64,000 nucleotides of DNA from Mantis religiosa (taxonomy: Eukaryota; Arthropoda; Insecta; Mantodea; Mantidae): contig CM060955.1 in assembly GCA_030765055.1 (NCBI GenBank), positions 153,716,006 through 153,780,005 on the forward strand, in the 5' to 3' direction. Made by a program: the position numbers and the translations under genes. The notes under the pieces are model-generated. The model had not been told where the DNA came from, made no database searches, and worked only from the letters and a program-made list of their open reading frames with translations. Shown here one piece after another: positions 43,671-54,489 of the stretch (position 1 is the first letter of the stretch; each line of letters starts with the position of its first letter).

Positions 43671-44866
43671 ATATAGATATTGATAAATTCAAACAAATAA
43701 CAAGGAATATCCACGAATTGGTTCACACCACTAACATAAAAATATACTTTACAAACTGTTTATTATAACAAGATCTACATTTTCTCTTATCTGTTACACT
43801 TTATTAGTTATATAAATGACAGAAAGAATAAAGGGCAATTCAGTGGTCTACTGGGGAACATATGGGTCAGTTGGAGAATTTAATATCAATAATAGCGCAG
43901 TGGTTTAGGTCAACCGCAATAAGAGCGGCAGACCTATGGTTCAAATCCCGGCTATAGCACTGGATATTTTCCGTCTCGCCCTACTCATTCAAGGCTGCAG
44001 CTTTGTGCTATACAAAAAATAATATGGATCGACAAGAAATATTGTGCTACTTGAAATCAGAAGTCCGCGAAAACATTTATAAGTTCCAGGAATTCAACCT
44101 TTGATGTATGTCCAACCAACTCTTGATCTTCAGCTCAAATTATTTGTGAATAACTATAGCTACCACCCGTTACCCTTAAAATTAATTTAGTATTCTAAGT
44201 TACATGATTCTTATTTAATAGATACATATAAGCCTACTTTGTGTAATAATTACTAACTGTAGTAACTATTCGGTTTCTTTATTATTAATATAAGCAACAA
44301 TTAACACATCCCTCTTAAACTACAGTATGGATCATCCCTTTGTATGGTATAAGGGAGTTAATGAGACCATAAAATTATCTTATCGATCTTTCTCTCTCTT
44401 CTTACATATTTCTAGATATGTATATATCTTGAAGATCCACCAATTTACTATAATTAGGGTAAGTAGTAAGGTAAGTACAAAATTTTATGCTTTATTTATT
44501 TACGTCCTGCAACAGTAAGCAATATCTGACAATGACACGAGTAAAATGATGCTCAAATAATCCGAGACATTGTGAATCTAATGCTTTTGAGAAGAGAAAT
44601 GAAAATTGGTCACGACAAACTTCAAATATCCATTCTCTTGGCGATTTACTAATTCTTCCGGCAGTCCACTTAGGCTGAGATTGCTTTGATTTGACAACCA
44701 AAACCTATATCTATATGGATCTGTTCTTACACATTCAACATTTTTGAAAAAGCTTCTAATTAAGGGATATTGTGTTATTGGGAATTTGTTTATAGCTTCA
44801 GGTGATACCAAAATATAAATTTGCTGTGCCACTTTGACATTTAATTTTTGATTGGAATGCAGTTTC
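43671..44866 (+). repeat. Macro-repeat block Y, start of cycle 3
   Basis: Collinear with the other Y blocks from 'gataaattcaaacaaataac' onward; the first 600 bases of Y seen in cycles 1 and 2 are replaced by block U. The minus-strand frames at 44492-44701 and 44578-44832 correspond to those at 9303 and 9389 but have no family. Confidence 0.7.
43890..43975 (+). mobile_element. tRNA-derived SINE1, copy in block Y, cycle 3
   Basis: 'tagcgcagtggtttagg' (A box) and 'ggttcaaatcccgg' (B box) with the usual body. The left end is shortened: the 'cggcatgttggtca' lead seen in other copies is missing. Confidence 0.65.
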
Positions 44867-45080
44867 TCCTCTAGCTACTATGTACTAAAAGGAACGTATC
44901 ACAAGCAAAACCAGTACAAACCTGCCGTTTAAATGCTCCGCGAGTTTCCCGAGTAGCTGTGAGTACAGCGACACACAGTGGAATACTCGTGTAAGGCAAA
45001 GTACATGAAGGACGTTATAGATGTCGCACAAGCGGTAATTGCTATGTGTATACCGATATGTCTTAGCTATTTAGATTATT
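44867..45080 (+). repeat. Core repeat copy 13
   Basis: The dyad site (44956-44969) reads GCTGTGAGTACAGC; arms are intact and only the central base differs. Confidence 0.8.
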
Positions 45081-46210
45081 TTAGAACACATAAGAACATC
45101 GACTTTCCTTTCTAAGTTTAAATCATATCCTAAATGTAAGCTATGGTAATTTCTATCTGTATTGTACACATAAAGTAATATAGACCAAAAGGAAGGATAG
45201 AATTTTGGAACAGGGGTCTCCTAAATCTCTATAACTAGCAGAAATTCAACCCTTTTTCGTTCATTATTGCAATTCTGTATATAGCTTTTGATTTTTAATA
45301 ACTGCAGCACGCTATAAATGTGGTGTCCATAGTTCAATAAACTTGGTCTTTCCAAATAAGATGCTCAACTAGCTAGAGAAGAGCTGTGTGCGTTATGACG
45401 TTGTTTGACAGTGGACATTCGTACCATCACAAATATCCTGCTTCATCCTTTGCTGTCCACATTCCTACGCAGTAGTTTTAGTAAATTCCTGTTGATTATC
45501 ATCTTTTTATCTCTGAATTAAATCAGCACTGTGGGGGCAACATCTGTCTTCTAAGATTATACTGTGATTAGGAATTTACACACCTGTTTAGTAATTTGAT
45601 TGCAGATTTTCATAAGCGCTAAACCACGGTTTAGTTGCCATAAAAGACTCCCAAATTAAAGTACTGCAAGAAAACCTAGTCTTTATTTAAATAAACTTTA
45701 GATACACTGATTCCAAATTAAGATACTTTAAACATTAATGGCGTTTCTAAATAACGAAAGAAGAAGAAAGGGAGGTAGACCTTGAGTTATAGTGAAATAC
45801 CCCAAAGCTGGTCGCTATCTGATAATCTGGTAGTCCAGGTTGCCTTGCATGGCCTGTAGATAAAACACGACAAACTCTAATTTGATATAAGTAACGATAA
45901 ATTCAGACAAATAAGGGACAATCCCGAATTGGTTCGCTTAACGAAATAAAATGTGTTGGACGTAAATTCTGTGTTTTAACAATATGTACATTTTCTATTA
46001 TCTCTTACAGTTTACCAGTTATACAAAAGTCATTCAGAATAAAGAGAACTTCACAATTTTGTACATTTGTCATAAAATATCTCACACATACAATACTATA
46101 ATCAAAATTGAAGCACCAACATTTTAAAAATCAAACATTTTTAACAATCTTGTTTTTAAAGTGTGCCCGCAGTGGAATATTTTCTTAAAAGATGCTGAAC
46201 GTTTACATTT
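45081..46210 (+). repeat. Macro-repeat block Z, cycle 3
   Basis: Closest to 9901-11040, collinear over the whole length, with one copy of the 63-bp segment near 45325. No gene. Confidence 0.75.
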
Positions 46211-46955
46211 CGTTGTATGCTATTCCCTATACCACTAACAAAACTTAAAGGCATATGAACGCTGTATATATAAGACATATGAACGGAGCGCTGTTGCCAA
46301 GCGCGGTTGGTGTACCTGCAGAAGTTCTGGACATAGCACGTTTTACACGCCAGCAAAGGTTCTACCTATTCTTCCCGTAATTAGCAACACATTAAATATT
46401 CCTAAGACGTTAAGATCTTACCTTGACACACGTCACAGCAGTGGAACAGCAAACACGGTATCCAATCCAGTAACTTGCTTTCTGACTTCACGGATCTTTC
46501 CCGGAGATTGAAATACAGGTACGCTCCGTTTCTCTAAGGATGAAGCTGCTTCACTACAAATTCGTGACACTATGTGTGCTGTACCCCTTAGAATTAGGAT
46601 TTCATTACCGAAGGGATTCGGTAAATCGGCCACCATGCTGGGCACATTGTTCCTATGCCCCCAAGTGGGGGCACACCTGGGAGGAAGTATGAGGCGAAGG
46701 AGACAGTGGGTGGCCGACCAAGGAGCCATGACAGTACAGAGGGAAGAGTCCCTACAGTTTACTTAGATGGAGACTTCCCCTGACAGGTCAGGAAAACGAA
46801 CTAACTTCCCTACTGCGGGAGGTCAACGAGCCTAGCTGCCGAGCTCTAATGGTTCCATTTAGGCGGTCTGAGCCACAGAGTTCCCTGGCAGGTAGCCCAA
46901 ATGGTCCCAGCATAGGAGATGAGATTAGCAACAGATCTACCGGAGGAGGAAGTAG
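46211..46955 (+). repeat. GC-richer composite block, cycle 3
   Basis: Closest to 11041-11810, with the same order of landmarks and the same abutting LTR. The minus-strand frame 46433-46729 and its counterpart at 11265-11468 share SRICSE and SSLEK, but reading-frame limits differ. No family is recognised. Confidence 0.65.
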
Positions 46956-47263
46956 CGAACGCGAACGCATTGTTGAGGTGAGGCGCCTTTCTTCTGGCGC
47001 CGTCTTGATTGTTTGAAAACATTCCGGATATTGAGAGTTCTATAAAAAGGGAACCGGCACATGCCACTGGGAACAGTCGGTAATTGAACGCGTCTGCGTG
47101 AACAGATGTAAAGTTGAACTCTTTTGTGGTCGAAGAACTTGTAAGTTGTACTGTGTGAGAGACGTAATTCTGCTGATGAACGAAGTGAATTTCTACGAAA
47201 ATAAACAGAGACGTTTAGTGTTTGTAACTTGGACTTTCAATTTCACGAACCCAGAAAGTCACA
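46956..47263 (+). mobile_element. Gypsy-type solo LTR with a following primer-binding site
   Basis: Contains 'cattgttgaggtgaggcg', 'ggcgccgtcttgattgttt', a TATA box (47040-47050), AATAAA at 47200-47205 and the end motif TTCACGAACCCAGAAAGTCACA-like at 47242-47263. Two bases later TGGTGTCAGGATTGGGAA is the same kind of primer site as in the gypsy element. Only a few bases of internal sequence follow before an inverted LTR piece, so the rest of the element is gone. Confidence 0.7.
47040..47050 (+). promoter_or_regulatory. LTR TATA box
   Basis: 'ctataaaaagg' lies in the middle of the LTR, where pol II transcription of an LTR element would start. A related 'ctataaaaac' is at 11907-11916. Confidence 0.5.
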
Positions 47264-47275
47264 ATTGGTGTCAGG

Positions 47276-47430
47276 ATTGGGAACAAACAATCAAGACGGC
47301 GCTAGAAGGAAGAAGTACTCTCCAGAAATACTTCTCCTTCCACCGACCGTTTCGGCGAGCTTTTATCCCCGCAGTGCACTGCCCATCTCTTTGATCTCGT
47401 CCCTTGTGCCGCCTCACCTCAACAATCCTG
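47276..47430 (-). mobile_element. Inverted LTR piece next to the solo LTR
   Basis: On the minus strand this reads LTR sequence from 'gattgttgaggtgaggcggc' to 'tctagcgccgtcttgattg', the start half of the same LTR family. Together with 46956-47030 it makes inverted arms about 250 bases apart. It keeps the internal segment also seen at 36300-36400. The rest, 47431-47624, holds a scrap of block X ('cttctaccctgaaa' at 47460) and unmatched sequence without a gene. Confidence 0.65.
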
Positions 47431-47624
47431 GCATACATCGTCGGGACATCCGCTAACACTTCTACCCTGAAACAGACCACCAGATGGGAGATGTTGTGAA
47501 AAAATATACTAGATGATATGGAGGGAAGGAAATTGGGGGTGTAATTAAGCTACACAACATTCGCCTAGCAATCCAGGAAAGCTCTAGATCCTAGAGTTAC
47601 CAGATATTCGTTTTGAATGTTAAA

Positions 47625-47745
47625 GGGAACCCCGGGAAACAACTTATCTAGGTAACTCACCCCGACCAAGATTCGAACTCGGGACCTCTTGAACGTGAGG
47701 CAGACATGCTACCATCTACGCTGACGAGGCAGGCATCATCGTTGT
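47625..47745 (-). mobile_element. tRNA-derived SINE2, independent insertion
   Basis: On the minus strand a tRNA-like head has 'gcgtagatggtagcatg' (A box) and 'gagttcgaatctt' (B box), and a T-arm in which CCGAG pairs with CTTGG. The body 'gagttacctagataagtt' then 'cccggggttccc' matches the family at 3440 and 14900. It lies outside X2, so this is a separate insertion. The anticodon arm is poor and a body is attached, so it is not a functional tRNA gene. Confidence 0.7.
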
Positions 47746-47960
47746 TGGACAGATATGAGCCCATGTGATTTCGATCTTTTTGCGAAAATGAAGTTATCAC
47801 ATAGATGAATTCGCTTTAGAGCCAGACAGACAATTATACCAGAAGTAGAGCAGTCTGTTTGATATTAGGACAACAAGACGCTGTGGATAGCATCCGTCGT
47901 CTTCCTGATCTGTGGCGTCGAGTTTTTCATGTTGGCTCAAATTACTTATAAGCACTGCAA
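47740..47960 (+). pseudogene. Mariner-type transposase, C-terminal fragment
   Basis: In one frame it reads WTDMSPCDFDLFAKMK and then IRFRARQTI; in another QQDAVDSIRRLPDLWRR followed by VFHVGSNYL. Both belong to the C-terminal end of a mariner transposase (SPCD acidic site, then the RLPDLW region). Stops occur at 47798 and after EQSV. The N-terminal helix-turn-helix part seen at 36797 is absent. The upstream boundary is the SINE2 copy. Dead remnant. Confidence 0.75.
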
Positions 47961-48780
47961 TAATGTAAATATTAGTCCTTAATTCAATAGCACATTTTAC
48001 TGCATGTTTTTGACATTTTGCAACATCAATGCATGCTTATTTTAGACGTTTTTAGTGCATAAATTCGAATTTCTAATTTTAAATTACAACCTTAAACTAT
48101 TTTTCTAAATTTTTGTATAAGATAATATAGAATGTAAGTATAACTCACAATAAACAAATCCCAAATGAAAGGTATTTGGCGAAAACCTATTTTTCATTTA
48201 AATAAAAATTTACGGTCTGCAGACACCGTCCCTTTTCAAGAGCGTCTACAAACAAATAAAGAAGACAGAGATGTACAACTTGAGCAGTTCAAATGTTCCG
48301 CGTGTTTCCTGAGTATCAGTGTCTGCAGCGACACAGAGTGGAAGTCTTATGCAACATGAAGTACGCCTAGCGTCTGATAGATGACGCATAAGTTGTAATT
48401 TGCTGTCTACATATCAATATGTCTTAGGTATTAAGAGTATTTTAAAAACATTAGAGTACTGATGTTTAGTTTTGGTTCAAACCATGTAGTAAATGTGAGG
48501 GATAGATATTTTTAGTTATATTACATATAAAAGTAAAGATAGACCGACAAGAAATATTGTATTTTTGAACAGAAGTCTCCTAAGACTTATATATGGTACA
48601 CAATTCCAGCAATTTTTACATTATTTATTCCTATTAAGCATTTGAATGTTTGATATTCCATTACATTTGGTACTAGTGATTCGTAACATCAGAACCATCC
48701 TGCTTTTTATTTGAATGTATAATTTAAAACATGGGTACCCGATACTAAACTTTCACAAGTACTTTCGGAGGTTTCTATTG
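47961..48780 (+). repeat. Macro-repeat block W with core copy 14, cycle 3
   Basis: Matches 12021-12650 and 37260-37900. The variant core at about 48270-48435 has dyad site TCAGTGTCTGCAGC (48316-48329), in which CAG and CTG still pair. The plus-strand frame at 48165-48359 is not conserved. Confidence 0.7.
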
Positions 48781-49924
48781 ATTAACAGATTCGTAACATT
48801 TAATTAAATCAGTTCTGTAGCAGCAATACCTTTCTTTTAAGATTGTGTAATACTTTGGTTTTGCCAGCTCTGTTTGGAAATTTGATTGTGCTTTATAGTC
48901 AGCCATTGGAAATGTGTTTAGTTTGGTTCCTATTTCGGATATTGAGTTTAATGTTCAAATTCTGTAATGCCTGGTATTCTCCACAATCTTCGCAGTTTAA
49001 CAAACTGAATGGTACAAATGCAAGAAAATGGTCGACCTCTCCGGGTTTAAGTTTCTCTTTAAATAACAAATTCTGCATTCTGAATGTGTGCATTCCGTCA
49101 CAACATGTTTCTACCCTGAAAAAATAATTTTGGTGGTTAATATATTCATAGAAGGAATTCAGTTAACAGTCCGGTTGTCGTAAATAGCGATGAGGCAAGT
49201 ATTATCTATGTTTCTAAATATTATTTTATACTTTGGTTAAATAGGGTCCTGCAATTACCTCTTGCTCTTCTGAGGTAAGAAATACATGCAGATATCTAGA
49301 ACTAACTAAATTATTAAAGCAGTAAGTCTGCCATTTGTGCTTTGGTGTAGGATAATGTTAGTTAAGTAATGAGGTCATAGCAATAACTTCTGATATCGAG
49401 TATCCAAGTGGAAGAAAGTATGAATAATAAAGTATTATATCATTACAACTACCCTACATTGCTGTTCTTACATTAACAATGGTAACGTAAATTAAGTCTA
49501 CACAAACAAATACGGGAAAATGTTATATGAGAACAAATCTAATATAAAATCTATTATACCCTTCGGTAGAAAAAATATAAGTATAGCCGTAAACCAAAAC
49601 AAGAGCAGCTGCTAATATAATGCTACTTTAAAGATCTTCATTCATTCTTATTTTGTATCAAATATTATCTCAAACTCTTGCTACAAATATGAATGTTTTG
49701 CCTAACCAAGATATCTCTATACATTCAGCACAACTTATCGCCACTCGAACAATTATCTCATATATCATGAATACGCAAATATATGAATAAATTAATTACA
49801 TATTGTGTATATTCCAAACTTTTACAACTTTAGGCTACATTTATTTGTCTTTACCTTGTTGCTGCATTGGCTTACGTGACACCCTCGTCTTCTGCTCTGC
49901 CAGGTAGCTCTTAACCTCCATGCC
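48781..49924 (+). repeat. Blocks X and X2, cycle 3
   Basis: Collinear with 12810-13840, and with 565-1080 and 2050-2705. The frames at 48843-49127 and 48899-49093 overlap on opposite strands and are not open in the sister copies. No gene. Confidence 0.75.
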
Positions 49925-50088
49925 GCCTTGTTACTTTATTTGCCCCTATCCTCCCCTATCTTGCTTTCACATATTCTTGCCCATTTTTTTACATTCTCTA
50001 TGAACTCGCCAATACTTCTTACCTTCCTCTCCTCCATTCCTGGTAACACTTATATAACTACTATGCCCTTCTCTCTGCTCTCCCATGT
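49925..50088 (-). pseudogene. LINE ORF2 3' fragment, truncated copy
   Basis: Matches 2706-2860 and 13845-14000 ('ttgcccattttttt', 'gaactcgccaatacttctta', 'cctggtaacact'), the charged tail after the zinc knuckle. At 'tctcccatg' it joins block V sequence, so the knuckle itself, SINE2 and the start of V are deleted. Confidence 0.6.
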
Positions 50089-52718
50089 TGGGGGACTATT
50101 GCATGTTTAAATGAGATGATGTTTGTCCTTGAACGATACTAGGTTCAAATCCCGGTATGGCATTGAATTTTTCAGTCTGGCTCTACCCTTTCATACTGCG
50201 AGCAACCAATCGAAGTCGTAATTGCATTCCCCGTTAGTGACCAGCTGAATCCATCTCTAAAATGTGATCCATGAGGAGGATATAGAGTAAGGTGTCTAAC
50301 ATAACCGTAGAACTCACGTAGTTTAGCTCAAATAGGTTTATAATACAACTAAATGAAGTACCAATATATTGTCACAATGCATCGTGACGTAAGCGCTGTG
50401 ATGAGCATCATTATTGTTTGGCATGTGTGCGTGTACGTATATTTGTAATTACTCAGAACTGAAATGTAAACTTTTGACATGACATGATAAAAGAAATTTT
50501 TTGAATAAGCCAAGGTGTTGTTATATTCGAGAAAGGTAGTGTAGACGGTACACCTCCTCTTGGCTTGAAGAATGCTGCATCGGTAAAACGGGTGTCCTCT
50601 CATTGTACACTTGTTTACAAATGGTTCGTAAAGTCCATTTACTCTACAGAGTACAAACCAATATTATTCATTTGTTCTTCCGTTGGGAAATGTGGGAAAA
50701 GTGTATCAGCTGGATTAACTTGAAGTTGAAATGAGTCACGAAGTAATCCGCCCCTCTTATCACTGGCAATTCAGCCCAATTGAGTGAATGTGGGCACATA
50801 TTATATTGGAAACAGAAATAATACGTATAATCTGACTGATGTTGAAAACTTGTTTACTAAGGGAACGACAAGGTAACACAAGACAGACTAAATTGCGTGA
50901 GACATGCAGATAAGTTAAAAAAGACGACTTTTGGAACGAAACAGCACGTAACGAGATTTTGTAGCCTATCATCATAAATGTTCAGTACACGGACGAGAAA
51001 ACAAAGACAATAACGAATTGTCTCTTGACGTAAGTGACATTCGCATATATATGGATGCGCCACTGGCAGTTCTTTTGATTAGAAAAATAGGTAATTCATA
51101 AAACAAGTGCATAAAATACAATTGTGATTTCCACAACTGCATTATTACTAAAGTTCGTAAAATATATTTTGGGTTCCCTTACGGCTGACGCCAAGTAGAC
51201 TAGGATAGGGTGCGACAGGGGGGAACATAAGAAAGGAGTGCGGGTAACGAGGTGGCAACGCTGAGCAGGTTAACGCATCTGATTCGCTATAGTCCAGAAC
51301 TCTACCCAATTGAAACACTTAATAGTGAGTAGCATACCTAGCAATACAAAGGTTCTGCATCTTTCTAGAAAATGTCCCACTCCAAACATTCTCTACAAAG
51401 ATCATTTTCAAAACATGTTGATTTTATAAAAAGTTGTAAAAGTTTTCATTAGAATGCCGTTGTGTGAGATATTTTATGACACATGTACAGCTTGGCAGTC
51501 GTCTCAGAAAAGCTCTTTATTCTGGATGACGTTGTATAACAAGTAAACTGTAAGAGACAATAGAATATGTAGATCTTGCTAAAACAAAACTTTGTATCAA
51601 ATACTTTTATCGTGGAGTGAAGCATTTCTCATGTATTTCTTATTACTTGTCTGAATTTAGCAATAATTTTATCAAATTAGAAGTTTTCATCCTTTGTTTT
51701 ATCTATAGGTCATGCAACGAAAGCAAAATGTCCCTTATGCGACAGTTTTAAAATACTTTGCTGTAGCTTAAAGTCTAACTCTCTTTCTTCTTTATTTATA
51801 GACGCTATTGAAAGCTCAATACACCTTAATTTAACGTCTGCTGTCTGTAAATTTTACTTAATATAGTCTAGGTGTTTATCAAGCACCTGTTACTTAAGAT
51901 TCTTTTACTGTGCATAACACTTGCAATTTATAATATGCTGTATAATTATTCTAAAAATTACTTTAGTGTTCTAGCTTATAATATTAGTATTTTAATAGAT
52001 ACATGTAAGCCTTCTGTGTGTGATAATTACTAACTGTAGTAACTATTCGGTTTCTTTCTTATTACTAGAAAGATCAGTTGACACATCCCCCCTTTATAAG
52101 GCAGTAAGGGATTTAATGGGATCTTAAAAATATTATGTATATCTTTCTGTATCTTCTTACATCTTTCTAGATTCACTCATATCTTGAAGATCCATCAATT
52201 TATTCTCATTAAGGTAAGTATTATGTTAAGTCTGGAATGGTTCAAAAATTTATGTTTGTTTTATTTACGTCCTGCAACATTAAGTCATATCCAGGATGAA
52301 TGACACGAGTGAAATTAAGCTCGCATAAACCGAGACAATGTCAATGTCATGTCTAGAAACAAATGAAGAAACAGAACGGACCTTGGGCATTTCAAATGTC
52401 CCGCGTGTTTCCTTGGTAGCAGAGACTGCAGCAGCACACAGTGTAATTCGCATGTAACGCGAAGTACACGTACGATGTGACAGATGGCGCGCATGCTGTA
52501 ATTCCTATGTATATATCAATATGTCTTAAATATTAAGAATATTTTAAAAACATTAGAATAGTGATGTTCTACTTTGGTTCAAATAAATCTATTAAATGTG
52601 AATGTTTTATACTTTCAGTTCTGTTACATATAAAAGTCAAATTAGACTGAGAAGAGATATTGTATTTTTGAACAAAAGTCTCCTAAGACTTATATAAACT
52701 CTATAATTCCAGCAATTT
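50089..52718 (+). repeat. Macro-repeat block V, cycle 3 (left-truncated)
   Basis: Starts at 'tgttgggggactattg', corresponding to 5232 and 16670. It contains the inverted Z piece (51320-51990), the V tail (52000-52370) and variant core copy 15 (about 52375-52545), whose dyad site (52429-52442) reads GCAGAGACTGCAGC, with GCAG pairing CTGC. No gene. Confidence 0.75.
50142..50200 (+). mobile_element. SINE1 fragment inserted in block V
   Basis: 'ggttcaaatcccggtatggc' and 'tcagtctggctctac' are the B box and body of SINE1. Sister V copies (5282, 16730) read straight from 'gatact' to the 'gagc' segment without these ~57 bases. Confidence 0.7.
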
Positions 52719-52732
52719 TTACATTATTTATT

Positions 52733-54489
52733 ATTATTTTTTCAGCGACCCCCGGCTGAGGCGGACAGACTCCCATTCATAAGGCCCAGTGAACTTCAGG
52801 GCGTACTCCGGCGCCTCAAACCAAAAAAGGCAGCGGGACCTGATGGCATAACGCCACTCATGCTCCGCCACCTTCCCCTCAGGGCCGTGTTATTTCTAAC
52901 CAAAGTCTTCAATATGTGTCTCTCTCTGAGTCACTTTCCACGTAGTTGGAGAGAGGCTCGGGTGATATGCATCTTGAAGCCAGGGAAAGACCCGGTTAAT
53001 CCTGCCAACTACCGCTCCATCAGCCTCCTTTCGGTTCTCTCGAAAGTTTTCGAGAGACTTTTCTTAGCCCGCATGTCCCCCCTTCTGGGTGACATACAAG
53101 CTATCCCTCCTCACCAGTTTGGCTTTCGTCCTGGGCATTCCACGTCACAGTAGTTGCTGCGCGTGGTGGAGGCTGCAGCCCTGGGTTTCCAGGACAAGGC
53201 ATTCACCTCGGCGGTTTCTCTGGACGTGGAAAAGGCTTTCTCTACGACCTGGCACGCGGGTCTTCTGTACAAACTCATCCAACTGGAGCTACCCACTCAA
53301 GTCATACACCTTCTTCACTCTTTCCTAAAACATAGATTCTTCACTGTCACAGTGGCGGGAAAAACATCTACACGAAGGTCTATCCGCGGCGGAGTCCCCG
53401 AAGGTTCTGTGTTATCGCCGACGCTGTATAGCGTCTATGTGGCTGACCTTCCCACTGAACAGCACGTCAACATAGCACAGTATGCTGACGACGTGCTGCT
53501 ATTCTCAACAAACAGACACCCACGCAGAACCTTCAACCCCATCCAAAGATATCTAATCCTCCTCCAGGAATGGTGCACGCTTTGGCGATTGTCCATTAAT
53601 ACGGAGGAAAGCCAAGCGATATTGTTCACCAAGCGCCGCTTCCCCGCCAACTTCCCCCAATTTACCTACTTCGGGCAAGGGATCAGATGGGAGAATTCAA
53701 TCAAGTACTTGGGAGTGAAGCTGGACAAGGGCCTAACTTTTCGGGAGCACATCCAGGAGCAAGCTCATCGGTCGTGTGGTGCCGTGGCATCACTATACCC
53801 TGTGCTTCGGTCTGCGATGTCTGTTCCCCTAAAGTTGCGCCTCTTTATGGCTCTGGTCCTCCCTATCATGCTCTATGCGTGCGAAGTCTGGGGTATGGCC
53901 GCAGGCTCACATCTAGTTCTGCTCCAACGTGCACAGAATAAATGTCTTCGGATTATTTATTCTGTTTGTACAAGGTTCCCCGTGAGATTACTTCATGAGG
54001 CTTCATCCCTCCGATATGTGGAGGATGAAATTAGACGCCGGGCGACAAAATTTTTTGAGGGTTTGCCCCAACATCAGAGCGCCCTAGTCAGATCCCTTGG
54101 GGATTATGTTCCTCGTGAGCGTCGCTATAAGCGATACCGGTTACCCCGCATGTCTTGCGGTCACTACCGGTAACCACATAATCTCCATTCCAGCCTAAAT
54201 TAAATTTCAGCTACTCCAAATTTGTTATTATGGAATATTCAAAATTATACATACCTTCTTCCTAGTTTATTAACTAACCCACCAGCGGTGCTCGCTGTCC
54301 GTAGCACCCGGTTCATCATTCCCTGAGGAGCAAAAAGCTACCTCCCTACACTAACCCCACTTAAATTACACCCGTCATTCTGCAACATCCACATCCCGCC
54401 ACTACGTGGTTAAGCTCTTCCCAGAGCAGGTACACGATTTGACCACCCTTCGGGCTGTTCCAAACAGCCTGCCAGATTTGTGCTGCTGC
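52733..54489 (+). mobile_element. LINE B, 5'-truncated Jockey-like element
   Basis: Flanked by TTACATTATTTATT at 52719-52732 and 54490-54503, a 14-bp target duplication. It begins just before RT block 0 and ends with a 3' UTR of about 315 bases closing in 'tgctgctgct'. Without it, block V joins the hAT-like block as in cycle 1. Same family as LINE A by the RT and 3' UTR. Confidence 0.9.
52742..54173 (+). pseudogene. LINE B partial ORF2: reverse transcriptase with one nonsense codon
   Basis: The frame is open from the element start, so the ATG at 52860 is internal. Block 0 (LRRLKPKKAAGPDGITPLML) is present, followed by WREARVICILKPGKDPVN, ISLLSVLSKVFERLF, QFGFRPGHSTSQ, a TAG at 53151-53153 where LINE A has Gln, then LLRVVEAAALGFQ, VSLDVEKAFSTTWH, GVPEGSVLSPTLYSV and QYADDVLLF (Tyr codon at 53481). 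It ends MSCGHYR at 54173. All catalytic Asp residues are intact; apart from the stop there is no frame disruption. Missing are ORF1 and the endonuclease. A CAG-to-TAG change explains the stop. Confidence 0.9.

Noticed and set aside
47660..47730. Minus-strand tRNA gene
   Set aside because: The A and B boxes and T-arm look good, but the sequence continues into a body shared with the copies at 3440 and 14900, and the anticodon arm is poor; it is SINE2.
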